DNA of 64,000 nucleotides from Salinimonas lutimaris (GCF_005222225.1 NZ_CP036536.1:3992001-4056000); one strand, 5' to 3'; shown: positions 8,335 through 17,804, counted from the first letter of the stretch. Numbers and translations are program-made. The notes: generated by a model not told the origin, from the sequence alone.

Positions 8335-9021
8335 TTGCCTAATATGCACTGGACTGACATCGACACAGTACTGCTGGACATGGACGGCACTCTGCTTGAT
8401 TTGCATTACGACAGCCACTTCTGGCTGGAGCATCTGCCGCAGACCGTTGCCACCCAGACAGGCCAGCCCATTGAACAGATTAAAGCCAGTATGTTGGCTC
8501 ATTATGAACAGGTCAGCGGCCAGATCCAGTGGTATTGTCTTGATTACTGGGCCGACTACCTTAAGCTGGACATTATGGCAGCTAAGCGGGAAGTCGCCCA
8601 TTTAATTGCCCTGCGCTCAGATACGCTGCCTTTTCTGGATGCCCTTAAAGCCTCAGGCCGCAACGTAGTTCTGGTCACTAATGCCCACCCTGATGGTCTG
8701 GCGCTGAAAATCGAACATACACAACTGGATGACCATATCGATACGTTGATTTCTACCCATCAGTTTGGTGTGACCAAAGAATCCCAGTCACTATGGCAGC
8801 AGTTGCAGGCTCATCTGGGGTTTGACCCGGCCCGTACCCTGTTTGTCGATGACAGTCTGCCCATTCTGCAGGCTGCCCGCACGTTTGGTATTGCCCATTT
8901 ACTGGCGGTAGCCAACCCCGATAGCCAGCAGCCGGTTAAACACATCGAAGAGTTTGATGCGGTATCCGATTACACCACACTGATTAACGATATTCTGGCC
9001 AACCCGGTACCACGGTCATGA
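8335..9021 (+). CDS. yrfG: GMP/IMP nucleotidase YrfG (HAD superfamily)
   Basis: 228 residues from a TTG at 8335. I chose it because TAAGGA (8320-8325) lies about 9 bases before it and because YrfG proteins begin close to the DMDGT motif; the ATG at 8314 would overlap this ribosome site, and an ATG at 8344 is also possible. The HAD motifs are DMDGT (D15 and D17), the motif II threonine in VLVTNAHP, the lysine in GVTKE, and FVDDS. The E. coli homologue dephosphorylates purine 5'-mononucleotides. It overlaps yjjX by 4 bases, giving a two-gene operon for nucleotide clean-up. Confidence 0.88.
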   Translation: MPNMHWTDIDTVLLDMDGTLLDLHYDSHFWLEHLPQTVATQTGQPIEQIKASMLAHYEQVSGQIQWYCLDYWADYLKLDIMAAKREVAHLIALRSDTLPFLDALKASGRNVVLVTNAHPDGLALKIEHTQLDDHIDTLISTHQFGVTKESQSLWQQLQAHLGFDPARTLFVDDSLPILQAARTFGIAHLLAVANPDSQQPVKHIEEFDAVSDYTTLINDILANPVPRS

Positions 9022-9566
9022 GACCGGTTATCTGTCATGTCGGCTCGGCCAATCCGGTCAAGGTTAACGCGGCCGGCCAGACCTTACAGCGTGTGCTCAA
9101 CGTGCCGGTCACCCCTCAGGCCCATCAGGTCAATAGCGGTGTACCCGACCAGCCGATGAATGCACAGGAGACCCGGGCCGGTGCAGTTAACCGGGTGCAG
9201 ACCATGCTGGATGAGCTTATACCAGCAAACACCAGTGCCGACTGGTTTATGGCATTTGAAGGTGGCGTGGAGATGACCTGCGACGGACCGGTCACCTTTG
9301 CCTATGTGGCGATTTATCACGATGGAGAGTGGTCGGTCACCCGCAGCAGCAGTCTGCCTCTGCCGCCTGTGGTTTATCAGGCGCTCAGTGAAGGACAGGA
9401 ACTGGGAGATGTCATGGACCGGCTGTTTAATACCACCAATATAAAGCAGCAGGGTGGCGCTATAGGTTTGCTGACTCACCACTTGGCTACCCGGCAAAGT
9501 GTGTATGAACTGGCGGTCATTATGGCGATGGCCAGATTTAACCACGCTGAACTGTTTAAAAGTTAA
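9018..9566 (+). CDS. yjjX: inosine/xanthosine triphosphatase
   Basis: 182 residues in the YjjX/NTPase family. Visible signatures are the N-terminal VGSANPVKVNAA loop, the SGVPDQP segment, and the FEGGVE strand. The enzyme hydrolyses ITP and XTP, keeping deaminated purines out of RNA and DNA. Its ATG overlaps the yrfG stop (ATGA), pointing to translational coupling. This pairing with yrfG makes functional sense, since both act on purine nucleotides. Confidence 0.9.
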   Translation: MRPVICHVGSANPVKVNAAGQTLQRVLNVPVTPQAHQVNSGVPDQPMNAQETRAGAVNRVQTMLDELIPANTSADWFMAFEGGVEMTCDGPVTFAYVAIYHDGEWSVTRSSSLPLPPVVYQALSEGQELGDVMDRLFNTTNIKQQGGAIGLLTHHLATRQSVYELAVIMAMARFNHAELFKS

Positions 9567-9774
9567 ACGGTTGTTTGAAAAAGCGTGAAATTTTTGGAGA
9601 ACACCAGAAATTTTGTACTGACGAAAAAGTACGAACCCCGTTCACCTTACCTTTTCACAAAAGACCTAAGCTACTGAATAAAAATAACTTTAAAAAAATC
9701 TTGCCAGTTTGGACCTGATGTTGCTCCTGTTTAGTCATCGTTAAGAACACATGTTCAATTCAGGAGACAACATC
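9567..9774. other. intergenic region upstream of the aldehyde dehydrogenase gene
   Basis: 208 AT-rich bases with no convincing ORF or terminator. A weak dyad GTAC-N10-GTAC lies at about 9615-9632. The only clear element is the ribosome site CAGGAGA at 9762-9768, 6 bases before the ATG at 9775. Confidence 0.5.
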
Positions 9775-11151
9775 ATGGCTAATACAGTCCAGACTATTAA
9801 TCCGGCAACTGAAGAGACACTGCAAACATATACCCTGCTTAGCACCGAGGAAGCGAATAAGGCTATTGACGCATCGCATGACGCATACAATCAATGGCGC
9901 AAGACCACGCTTGAAGAGCGTAGCAAACTCTTGCATTCACTAGCAGACACAATTGAAGCCCGTAAAGATGATCTGGTTGAACTGATGATCCAGGAGATGG
10001 GCAAAGTCAAAGAGCAGGGTTACCAGGAAGTGGCATTATGCGCTGGTATCTGCCGTTACACTGCAGACAATGCAGCTGAACAACTGAAAGAAGAACAACG
10101 CGACTATGATGGCGGATCGGCCATTATTACCTATCAGCCTGTTGGTGTAATCCTTGGCATTCAGCCCTGGAACTTCCCGCTGTATCAGGTAATCCGTTAC
10201 AGTGTGCCTAATGTTATGGCCGGTAACACCACTGTACTGAAGCATGCCGATAATGTATTTGGTATGGCTAAAATGATTCAGGAACTTTATGAGGAAGCCG
10301 GTTTTCCAAAAAATGTTTATCAGTCATTACTCATCAGCGGCAGTACCGCGAGCGAGCTGATTAAGCATGACAAAGTCCGCGGTGTCACCTTTACCGGCTC
10401 GGATGGCGTAGGTAAGAAAGTAGCAGAAAATGCCGGCAGTCAGTCGAAGAAAACGGTACTGGAACTGGGTAGTAATGATGCCTTTGTGGTGCTGGAAGAT
10501 GCCGATATCGATACTGCCGTGCAGGCATGCGTGCAGGGTCGTGTTATCAACAACGGTGAAACCTGTGTATCGGCCAAACGTTTTGTGGTGACGGATAAAG
10601 TCTACGAGCAGTTTAAAGAGGCTTATGTAGAAGCGTTTAATAAATTAAAGGTTGGCGATCCGCGCGCCGAAGATACGGATGTAGGTCCGATGGCCCGCAA
10701 AGATCTGGTGGAAAAACTGGATAAACAGGTGCAGGAGTCGATTGACGCCGGGGCAACCTGCATTATGGGCGGAAAGATGTCTGATAATACCGGCTATTAC
10801 TATCCACTGACGATTTTAGAGGATGTAAAACCAGGGATGCCGGCCTATGATGATGAGCTGTTTGGTCCGGTAGCCTCGTTTATCCGCGCCAAGGACGATG
10901 AAGATGCTATGCGCATTGCCAATGATTCTCGCTATGGCCTGGGCGGCGGTATTTTCTCAAAAGATGAGAAGCGCGCCATCGAACTGGCTCGCAGTGAATT
11001 TGATACCGGTATGATTAATATCAACGGTTATTCGCTTGCTCAGCCAAATCTGCCATTTGGTGGTGTGAAAGAAAGTGGCTATGGCCGTGAGCATGGCGGC
11101 TTTGGTATCAAAGAGTTTGTTAATGCAAAAACCATTTTCATTGCCCAGTAA
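9775..11151 (+). CDS. NAD(P)+-dependent succinate-semialdehyde dehydrogenase (Sad/YneI type)
   Basis: 458 residues from the ATG at 9775, chosen over 9751 because AGGAGA sits just upstream. It is a complete aldehyde dehydrogenase: N133 in PWNFP, the cofactor-binding FTGSDGVGKK at 206-215, general base E230 and nucleophile C264 in GETCVSAKRF. The short length and the PWNFPLYQVIRYSVP stretch match the Sad/YneI branch, which oxidises succinate semialdehyde to succinate. One oddity is LELGSND in place of the usual LELGG, with a Ser at the second glycine. Alone between a long leader and a terminator, so monocistronic. Substrate is by family only. Confidence 0.85.
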   Translation: MANTVQTINPATEETLQTYTLLSTEEANKAIDASHDAYNQWRKTTLEERSKLLHSLADTIEARKDDLVELMIQEMGKVKEQGYQEVALCAGICRYTADNAAEQLKEEQRDYDGGSAIITYQPVGVILGIQPWNFPLYQVIRYSVPNVMAGNTTVLKHADNVFGMAKMIQELYEEAGFPKNVYQSLLISGSTASELIKHDKVRGVTFTGSDGVGKKVAENAGSQSKKTVLELGSNDAFVVLEDADIDTAVQACVQGRVINNGETCVSAKRFVVTDKVYEQFKEAYVEAFNKLKVGDPRAEDTDVGPMARKDLVEKLDKQVQESIDAGATCIMGGKMSDNTGYYYPLTILEDVKPGMPAYDDELFGPVASFIRAKDDEDAMRIANDSRYGLGGGIFSKDEKRAIELARSEFDTGMININGYSLAQPNLPFGGVKESGYGREHGGFGIKEFVNAKTIFIAQ

Positions 11152-11204
11152 TTGGCTGTGAAACTGAGGATTCAGGGACGATAACCTATCTCCTATTCAT
11201 TGTT

Positions 11205-11232
11205 AAAGCGCTGCTCCGGCAGCGCTTTTTTT
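11205..11232 (+). terminator. rho-independent terminator
   Basis: 10-bp stem AAAGCGCTGC / GCAGCGCTTT with TCCG loop, then more T. It lies 53 bases past the dehydrogenase stop and just before the end of convergent chrA. Confidence 0.92.
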
Positions 11233-11239
11233 ATGCCAA

Positions 11240-12427
11240 TTAACCCAACAGTATTCCTGCCAGTGGTGTCAGCAATACCACCAGCCACACCGGCACTCGC
11301 CAGATCTGCAATGCGGTAAAGCTGAGCAGTACCAGTACCACATCGCTCGGACCATATACCGCACTGGTCCATACCGGATCATACAGCGCGGCCAGCAATA
11401 ACCCGACAACAGCTGCATTGACCCCGTTAAGCGCGGCACGAATCCCCGGCTTTACCCGCAGTAGCTGCCAAAACGGCAGTGCCGCTATTACCAGTAAAAA
11501 TGAGGGCAGAAAAATAGCGAAGGTTGCCAGCAAGCCTCCATAAACTCCGCCGATGCCCTGCTCCATCGACGCGCCCAGAAATGCTGCAAAGGTAAACAAT
11601 GGGCCCGGCACGGCCTGCGCCGCGCCATAACCAGCCATAAAGGTGTGGTTATCAACCCAGCCAGCCGGCACCACCTCTGCCTGTAACAAAGGCAGAACCA
11701 CATGCCCGCCACCAAATACCAGCGAGCCTGCCCGGTAAAAGGTATCAATAAGCGCCAGTCCGTGACTGGATGATGCGACCAGCGGCAGGCCAAACAGCAG
11801 TAATAAAAGTACCGCGCCGGCGCCCACAGCCGTGAAGCGGCGGGTATGTACCGGTAAATCATCGGTCGCGTCACCTGAGGCGGCCGGCAACAGCGCTCTG
11901 CCAGCCAGGGCAGCAGCCATAATAATAGCCAGTTGGATCCATACCGAAGGAAATAGCAGCATGAGTGCCGCAGCCAGAACCATCAGCGTGCGACGGGCAC
12001 TATCGGGACACAGTTTCTGTGCCATCTGCCAGACGGCTTGTGCCACCACCGCCACGGCGGCCAGCTTCAGTCCAGCCAGCAGACCTTCAGGCAGCCCCTG
12101 ACCAAAAGCCGTCAGACTCATGGCAAACACGATCAATGCAATGACTGATGGCAGGGTAAACCCGGCCCAGGCTGCCAGCGCGCCGGTATAACCACCCCGC
12201 GATAAGCCAATAGCCAGCCCCACCTGACTGCTGGCCGGACCGGGCAAAAATTGGCATAAAGCCACCAAGTCGGCATAACCCTCGTCACTTAGCCACCGCC
12301 GCCGGTCCACAAACTCTTGTCGAAAAAAGCCTAAGTGTGCCACCGGCCCGCCAAACGAAGTCAGTCCGAGCCGCAGAAAAATAAAGAAAATTGACCAGGC
12401 ACCCGGTGCCGGGGTAGACAAAGCCAT
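11240..12427 (-). CDS. chrA: chromate transporter ChrA (CHR family)
   Basis: 395 residues from the ATG at 12427, which has GGAG seven bases upstream; the longer reading frame to 12520 adds an N-terminal stretch unlike the family. It is a two-domain CHR protein: each half opens with the family signature, FGGPVAHLGFF with QFLPGPAS in the first half and FGGGHVVLPLL with QAVPGP in the second. About ten membrane segments are visible. Family members export chromate driven by proton motive force; in many marine bacteria the physiological anion is not known. No chrB or chrC regulator gene is adjacent. Confidence 0.9.
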   Translation of the reverse strand: MALSTPAPGAWSIFFIFLRLGLTSFGGPVAHLGFFRQEFVDRRRWLSDEGYADLVALCQFLPGPASSQVGLAIGLSRGGYTGALAAWAGFTLPSVIALIVFAMSLTAFGQGLPEGLLAGLKLAAVAVVAQAVWQMAQKLCPDSARRTLMVLAAALMLLFPSVWIQLAIIMAAALAGRALLPAASGDATDDLPVHTRRFTAVGAGAVLLLLLFGLPLVASSSHGLALIDTFYRAGSLVFGGGHVVLPLLQAEVVPAGWVDNHTFMAGYGAAQAVPGPLFTFAAFLGASMEQGIGGVYGGLLATFAIFLPSFLLVIAALPFWQLLRVKPGIRAALNGVNAAVVGLLLAALYDPVWTSAVYGPSDVVLVLLSFTALQIWRVPVWLVVLLTPLAGILLG

Positions 12428-12603
12428 GACATGACTCCAACAATATCCTTGCAGAGTAAACAAAGGTAGGTAACTGCAATGCCGGTATGGTAATGCAGCC
12501 GGGCGGCGAGCGCTACACACGCATCGCTAAAAGGGGAAGCCAGCGGTTACAACAAGCGCCGCTGAAACGCCGCCGGCGGTCATCACCAGCGGTGAACCAT
12601 TCA
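12428..12603. other. gap between gspN and chrA
   Basis: 176 bases, leftward-transcribed genes on both sides. A GC-rich dyad CCGCCGGCGG lies near 12570-12580, downstream of the gspN stop, but no T-run follows it, so I do not call a terminator. Read-through from the gsp operon into chrA cannot be excluded. Confidence 0.4.
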
Positions 12604-13359
12604 CTATAGTTTAAAACGGGTATAGCCGTCAGCCTGAGGCTGGCCAAAAAATCCGGCTGCCTGATGCACTTCTCTGGGCAAGTCTTCATCCGGCTTGAAC
12701 TTTCCGGCCACCGAAAACCGCGAGAACGTACTATTCACCACCGCGTCCATCGACAGGCCCAGTTTGTTGGGTTCACTGACCGTAATACCAATATCTTTAT
12801 CTTCGCATCGTAAGGTAGCTTTATAGGTGCCAAAGTCAATCGGCCCCTGAGTACCGGCCACCGCAGCATTCAGCCAGCTGCCCTCGCCTTTCAGACGCTG
12901 ACATTCGCCATTAAATTCCAGCTCGACGATACGGGCGCGAAAGCGGCCCGATGCATTAACCGGAATGGGCAGTGAAACCTGCGACAGGACCCGGGAAACC
13001 GGCAGATACAGCTGAAAGTCCTCCAGCTCAATGCGCTGCTGAGACAACAAACCGGTTGTCACCGGACCAGCGAAAGACACCTCATCAGCGCTGCGAATAT
13101 TACCGCCTTCAAGATCTACACTGATGTTACCGGCAAGCAAGGCCAGCGGGTGCAGCTGCCAGCTGACATCATTGACCGGCAGGCCATTGACCACAATCTG
13201 TTGGGCCTGGCCTTCCCATAGCGTGCCTGACACGCCATAAATCTCAACATTGGCCGGCAACGTTGCCCGGCCGATAACCTGTGCAGCCGGCAGGTACATG
13301 ATAAGAAACCCGACAAACGCAACAATTGCACCTGCGATCCACGCTATTTTGCTTTTCAT
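12604..13359 (-). CDS. gspN: type II secretion system protein N
   Basis: 251 residues. One membrane segment at about 7-26 is followed by a periplasmic domain, the GspN layout. WEGQAQQIVVNGLPV and the following WQLHPLALL are typical of the family. GspN is an accessory inner-membrane component whose role is not settled and which many systems lack. It is the last gene of the gspC-N operon; its start overlaps the gspM stop by 4 bases. Confidence 0.88.
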   Translation of the reverse strand: MKSKIAWIAGAIVAFVGFLIMYLPAAQVIGRATLPANVEIYGVSGTLWEGQAQQIVVNGLPVNDVSWQLHPLALLAGNISVDLEGGNIRSADEVSFAGPVTTGLLSQQRIELEDFQLYLPVSRVLSQVSLPIPVNASGRFRARIVELEFNGECQRLKGEGSWLNAAVAGTQGPIDFGTYKATLRCEDKDIGITVSEPNKLGLSMDAVVNSTFSRFSVAGKFKPDEDLPREVHQAAGFFGQPQADGYTRFKL

Positions 13360-13835
13360 GACTTTCCTAGTTGCAAGCGACGTATTTTAATTAACCCCGG
13401 TGCGCTGGCTTCAGTAATATCCAGTTGTCTGATCACCACGCCCATATCTTCCATGGCCTCCAGCCAGGCCAGCACCGCATCAAATGGCGCCTCATCTACC
13501 CAGACCTGCAACTCATCATTGAGCGGCTGCATACGGGAAACCGGGATAGAAAACTGCTGGGTAGAGCGGCTGACCGCCTGAGCCAGCGATCCTTGCAGGC
13601 CACCCTGCGTGCTGTTTGAGCGACGCAGTTGCTGAGCCCGGTTGGCATTTTCCTGCACCCAGCCAAGGAGTTTTTGCTGCGCGGTTACCCGCGTTTTCGC
13701 CTGTTCCAGACTGGTCGTTAGCGGCGACCAGATAATAAAGTAAAACAGAGCAATAATGATCATCACGCCACTAAGCAGCACCAGTTTTTGTTCGCGCTCG
13801 GTCAGCGCCTGAAATTTTTGCTTCAGTGCATTCAT
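13356..13835 (-). CDS. gspM: type II secretion system protein M
   Basis: 159 residues. It has a short cytoplasmic head with the family's LTEREQKLV motif, a membrane segment at about 18-37 and a periplasmic ferredoxin-like domain. GspM dimerises with GspL in the inner-membrane platform. It overlaps both gspL (upstream) and gspN (downstream) by 4 bases, so translation is probably coupled along the operon. Confidence 0.92.
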   Translation of the reverse strand: MNALKQKFQALTEREQKLVLLSGVMIIIALFYFIIWSPLTTSLEQAKTRVTAQQKLLGWVQENANRAQQLRRSNSTQGGLQGSLAQAVSRSTQQFSIPVSRMQPLNDELQVWVDEAPFDAVLAWLEAMEDMGVVIRQLDITEASAPGLIKIRRLQLGKS

Positions 13836-15031
13836 GACTGACTCCGAATACTGACATTTCCAATCACGCTGTTGTCCTGATTATTAATTGCGCCCTGCTC
13901 GACCGTAAAGCCCGCGCTTTCTGCCTGGCGGCGAAACTGTTCCAGCGCTTCAAAATTCTGACCAATCGCCTGCATCCGGATTTCGGTGCGGGCGGCATCA
14001 AAACGCAGTGTCTGCGGCCTAACCTGACTGGCTTTAAACGCCGGTGTCAGCTGTTCCAGCATAACCAGCATGCTGGCATCGCCACCACTGTGCTCCAGAC
14101 GGGCCATCTCTGAATTGATTTTACGGCGCACATCCCGATACACCCCGATATCCGGAAAACCGGTTTTCACTGCCGCATCAATTTTCGCACTCAGCGCGGC
14201 ATTTTGCTGATTAAGCTGATACAGGCTGACCGATTTATCAATCAGGCTGGTAACCAGCACCACCGCCAGCAAAATCAGCGGCAAACGCCAAACCTCCCAC
14301 AAACCGGTGCGCTTGCGCTTGACCTTAAACTCCCCCTGCAGCAGGTTTACCTTACTGTGAATCGCCTGGGCGGCCAGTACCTGCATGGGAAGCTCCAGCA
14401 CCGCCTGTTCTGCCTGTACATTGGGCAGACCGGCCACCGCCAGATCCGAATAGTTTTTCAGCCGGACCGGCTCGGGTTGTTGCTTAGCCAGGTGCGCAAA
14501 AGCCGGCAAAATCCAGCTTTCTTCGCCTTGCAGACCTTTCCAGATATCTTCGCGTAACAGCAGATCCTGACCAATTTGCAACAATGACCAGCTGCCGGTT
14601 TCTACCGGCACCGCCAGCACATCCGGAATAATGGTGTCACAGTACATATCAGCGTCTTGCATCCACTGCTGCCAGCGCCTGAGCTGTTCACGACTGACCA
14701 CCGCCACAGCCTGCTCGTCCCCCTGACGTGGTCCCAGTGCAAAAAACTGCTCGGAGATATCTGAGGCCAGTTCATCTTCCAGCATATACGGAATAGCACC
14801 AAGCACCTTACGGCCGGCCCGTGGCGGCAGAGTTACCCAGGTCAACAGGATTTCACTGGCCGGTGCCAGCACAATCACCGGACGCTGGCCTGCCCGTTCA
14901 GTCAGGGTCGACAATTCGCCGGCATTCGGCAACTCCCCCGAGGCAATGACTTCCTGCTCAGTGTCTGAGTAAACCAGCCACTGCACAGGCTCATGATGTT
15001 GCGTCCCTAGCCGGACCAGTAATTGTTCCAT
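13832..15031 (-). CDS. gspL: type II secretion system protein L
   Basis: 399 residues. The N-terminal 230 residues form the cytoplasmic actin-like domain that holds the GspE ATPase, then comes a basic stop (KVKRKR), a membrane segment near 252-270 and a periplasmic ferredoxin-like domain that meets GspM. Length matches the family. The start ATG shares one base with the gspK stop (position 15031). Confidence 0.93.
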   Translation of the reverse strand: MEQLLVRLGTQHHEPVQWLVYSDTEQEVIASGELPNAGELSTLTERAGQRPVIVLAPASEILLTWVTLPPRAGRKVLGAIPYMLEDELASDISEQFFALGPRQGDEQAVAVVSREQLRRWQQWMQDADMYCDTIIPDVLAVPVETGSWSLLQIGQDLLLREDIWKGLQGEESWILPAFAHLAKQQPEPVRLKNYSDLAVAGLPNVQAEQAVLELPMQVLAAQAIHSKVNLLQGEFKVKRKRTGLWEVWRLPLILLAVVLVTSLIDKSVSLYQLNQQNAALSAKIDAAVKTGFPDIGVYRDVRRKINSEMARLEHSGGDASMLVMLEQLTPAFKASQVRPQTLRFDAARTEIRMQAIGQNFEALEQFRRQAESAGFTVEQGAINNQDNSVIGNVSIRSQS

Positions 15032-16122
15032 TAATCGACTCCTGAAAACTCACGCCGTATGACTTTTGCCGGTGCGCTGGATGAGGCGCTTAATACCGAG
15101 GTCATGGTGAATGATGAGTTATTGTAGTGAGCTTTTGTATGCAAAATAAAGTATTGTGTCGACACACTGAACCAGCTGCGCTGGGTATCATTTAAATTCA
15201 GCGCATTGATTACTGGCTCAGCCAGAAAGTCTGCCGGTGTTTCCCAGCCATTAGCCGGCCTGCCGCTTATCAGACTGCGGGCCTGCGCCATATCCAGCCC
15301 GGTCAGCCCGGCCAGTACCGGCGCCCGCTCTTCGGTCAGGGTATTGACGTTGATGGTCAGCGAATCTTTTTCAGGAATCACACACACCAGTGGCAACAGC
15401 TTACGCATCCATTGCGGTTTGATGCCATTGACCAAACGCAGCTCAGACTGTGAGGTCATCAGGCGGTTAGCAGCCAGGTAAGGGGGTGACTTTGCCTCAT
15501 AATCGGCATCTTCTGCGCCATAAGGACGCATCTGACTGTCTTCATCCAGCCAGTCAGCCAGGCTGTCGCGCAGGGTTTCTGCCTCATAACTGCTGATTTG
15601 CAGCTCCGCCACTGTCAGCATTTGCATAAAGGCGGTCATCTCGTCGGTGATATTGTCGCCAGCATTATTTGGCCCACGCGGACGACCGGCATTGGCGGTA
15701 TTATTGTTATTGTTACTGGTACCGGACGCATTATTACTGGCAATCTGGTTATTATTATTTGGCTGATTACCGCCACCGCTCTGCGGCTCAGCCACCAGCG
15801 CATTTAAATTAAAGCAGCTTTGCATGTCTTCCAGCTGCGCCTCTATCGCCCCGTTTTCCACCGGGTAGGCAAACTGCTGAGACCAGGGCTGATCCAGCGC
15901 AATACGCTCCCCGGTTTGCTCCATCAGGGTTTGCACCGAATGGCGGGCAAAGGCTTCAGCGCCAATGGCATACCAATAGGCCTGATTATTGTTTTTCAGG
16001 TTCATCACCCGCTGCACCTGCAATTGCAGCCGGGTGCCCATCTCAGTGGCCAGCACGCTGACCAGAGCCACAATCATCAGTACAATAAGTAAAGCCACGC
16101 CGCGCTGCTGATGTCTTCTCAC
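15031..16122 (-). CDS. gspK: type II secretion minor pseudopilin K
   Basis: 363 residues. The prepilin site is G8, followed by VALLIVLMIVALVSVLA. As usual for GspK, residue +5 of the mature protein is not Glu. GspK caps the pseudopilus tip together with GspI and GspJ. The pilin body is interrupted at residues 112-157 by a low-complexity Asn/Gly-rich stretch with runs of four and five Asn, longer than I would expect in this protein. The C-terminal helix-hairpin-helix-like region (LTGLDMAQARSLISGRP) is typical. It overlaps gspJ by 4 bases. Confidence 0.93.
   Translation of the reverse strand: MRRHQQRGVALLIVLMIVALVSVLATEMGTRLQLQVQRVMNLKNNNQAYWYAIGAEAFARHSVQTLMEQTGERIALDQPWSQQFAYPVENGAIEAQLEDMQSCFNLNALVAEPQSGGGNQPNNNNQIASNNASGTSNNNNNTANAGRPRGPNNAGDNITDEMTAFMQMLTVAELQISSYEAETLRDSLADWLDEDSQMRPYGAEDADYEAKSPPYLAANRLMTSQSELRLVNGIKPQWMRKLLPLVCVIPEKDSLTINVNTLTEERAPVLAGLTGLDMAQARSLISGRPANGWETPADFLAEPVINALNLNDTQRSWFSVSTQYFILHTKAHYNNSSFTMTSVLSASSSAPAKVIRREFSGVD
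15652..15789 (-). repeat. Asn-rich low-complexity segment in gspK
   Basis: Codes for residues 112-157 of GspK. AAT/AAC codons are repeated in clusters, with poly-Asn runs near 15700-15710. It looks like a simple-sequence expansion inside the alpha domain region. Confidence 0.7.
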
Positions 16123-16766
16123 AAGCCTTCTCCGCGCAGGGTGAACTCACGCCGGATACGACCAAAGTCCCGGGTTTCTATCTCAATGGCCACCGCTTTA
16201 GGTAATACCGCGCCCTGATAACTTTCATTCCAGCTTGCGCTGCTTCCTTCATCTTCACTTAAGCTGAACGCCGAACTGTCTTCTTCATCGGTATCGACCA
16301 GAAATTCAATATTGAGGTCGCTTACCTCAGGTAGTAACGGACGTACTTTGGGTTCATACCCAATCACATTATCAACATAGTTGGTATATACCCGCTCCAG
16401 GGTATTATCCCGCAGTCGGTATGCCACCATTTGCTGGGTGCTGCGGGGCAGCAGCATTTGCGGGTTTTGCCAGCCGCCACGCACAAACCCGATCCCATCC
16501 GCATCGCTGTCATCGGTCTGACCGCCAGCCATAACAACCTGGGTCTGCTGACCGTCGCGCCGGATAGGCCGCTCTATGGCCTGGAGCAAATCCCGCTCTA
16601 TCGTCAGCATGGCCCGTTGCAAGGCCTGCAACCGGTCAAAACGCTGCTCGGATATTTCGTTGCTGTCGATTACCGAGGTCAGAACGCCGGTGGATGCCAG
16701 TCCTATCAGCGCAAAAATGGCCATGGCAATCAGAATTTCCAGCAGGGTGAAACCGCGTTGCTGCAT
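16119..16766 (-). CDS. gspJ: type II secretion minor pseudopilin J
   Basis: 215 residues from the ATG at 16766, which follows the gspI stop directly (TAATATG). The longer frame to 16805 would put 13 extra residues before the prepilin leader. The leader MQQRG is cut after G5, releasing FTLLEILIAMAIFAL with the conserved Glu at +5. GspJ joins GspI and GspK at the pseudopilus tip. It overlaps gspK by 4 bases. Confidence 0.93.
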   Translation of the reverse strand: MQQRGFTLLEILIAMAIFALIGLASTGVLTSVIDSNEISEQRFDRLQALQRAMLTIERDLLQAIERPIRRDGQQTQVVMAGGQTDDSDADGIGFVRGGWQNPQMLLPRSTQQMVAYRLRDNTLERVYTNYVDNVIGYEPKVRPLLPEVSDLNIEFLVDTDEEDSSAFSLSEDEGSSASWNESYQGAVLPKAVAIEIETRDFGRIRREFTLRGEGL

Positions 16767-16767
16767 A

Positions 16768-17163
16768 TTAGCCCCCACTCTGGGATGTGGCAGGACGGGT
16801 AACATAGGTGGTGACCGTCGTCACCGTATTTTGATAGGTGCTGTCCAGACCAACTGAAATATTAACCTGACGCAGCGACTCATTATTGGTTTTGATCACC
16901 TGCTGTTGCCAGTACCAGGTCCGGTCGGCCATTTTCTGGGTGCCTTTCTGATTGTTTTTAGGAGGCCAGCGGGTGGACAGTTTCAGAGCATTAAGACGAT
17001 TATTCGCCACCCAGGTACCAAAGGTCACCTCTTCGATATCTGCCACACTGGCCAGATGCTCCGAGGCTGCTTTCATCACGGCGCTGCCGGTCAGGGCAAA
17101 AATCAGCAGGGCCACCATTACTTCCAGCAGGGTCATGCCCCGGTGCTGACGCCATCTGGTCAT
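16768..17163 (-). CDS. gspI: type II secretion minor pseudopilin I
   Basis: 131 residues. The prepilin site is G9, followed by MTLLEVMVALLIFALTGSAV with Glu at +5. The WVANNRLNALKLS segment is typical of GspI. It starts the assembly of the pseudopilus tip. Its start overlaps the gspH stop by 4 bases. Confidence 0.93.
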   Translation of the reverse strand: MTRWRQHRGMTLLEVMVALLIFALTGSAVMKAASEHLASVADIEEVTFGTWVANNRLNALKLSTRWPPKNNQKGTQKMADRTWYWQQQVIKTNNESLRQVNISVGLDSTYQNTVTTVTTYVTRPATSQSGG

Positions 17164-17801
17164 AGCTCAATCTGATCCAGCGGTCCGGTAAATTCCAGCG
17201 GCGGTACATCCTGATTTTGCAGCTGAAAATACACCGGTGACTCGTCACCAAACCCAGGCTCAAAATGAAAGGTCAGGACAAAAGGCGTGATTTCGCCGCT
17301 GGACATGATCATGATTTGCGGTGGAGGCAGGCGTTTTTGTGCATCATCCCCTACTTCAATGTCCGCATCATCAAGGCTGAACTGTTCATCAAAAACATCC
17401 CGGTCAAATAATTGCTGGTCCTGATTCCAGGGTAAATCATCCAGATTCAGTGACATAAAAAAGGGCTCTGCCAACTGGTGTTCCTGATACACTTTTTCGG
17501 CATCCAGTCGCTGCCAGCGATCGTTCTCATCTAAAAAAACAAAATAGTAAATGCCATCCCGGGGCTCAATGCGAATACCCAGCTGCTGCTGGTTCATCAC
17601 CGCATAATCAGATGCCATGTCAGTGAGCACCTGCATACGCTTAACTTCTTGTTTAAGCTGGTCTGACTGACTGGAACCAAAGGCATTAAACACAACATAA
17701 CCGGCTGTCAGCCCCATTAACAGCAACACCAGCATCACCTCCAGTAAGGTGAAGCCGTGGCAATGCTGCTGTGATGGTGCAGGCCGGTTACTGATGATCA
17801 T
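17160..17801 (-). CDS. gspH: type II secretion minor pseudopilin H
   Basis: 213 residues, with a 16-residue prepilin leader ending in G16 before FTLLEVMLVLLLMGL. GspH sits between the tip complex and the main GspG fibre. The C-terminal beta domain is rich in Asp/Glu. The gap from gspG is only 3 bases. The reading frame has a few possible starts; this one gives the usual leader length. Confidence 0.9.
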   Translation of the reverse strand: MIISNRPAPSQQHCHGFTLLEVMLVLLLMGLTAGYVVFNAFGSSQSDQLKQEVKRMQVLTDMASDYAVMNQQQLGIRIEPRDGIYYFVFLDENDRWQRLDAEKVYQEHQLAEPFFMSLNLDDLPWNQDQQLFDRDVFDEQFSLDDADIEVGDDAQKRLPPPQIMIMSSGEITPFVLTFHFEPGFGDESPVYFQLQNQDVPPLEFTGPLDQIEL

Positions 17802-17804
17802 GGC

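Noticed and set aside
12428-12520. N-terminal extension of chrA
   Set aside because: The added residues are Cys/Pro/Arg-rich and unlike CHR proteins; the ATG at 12427 has a good ribosome site.
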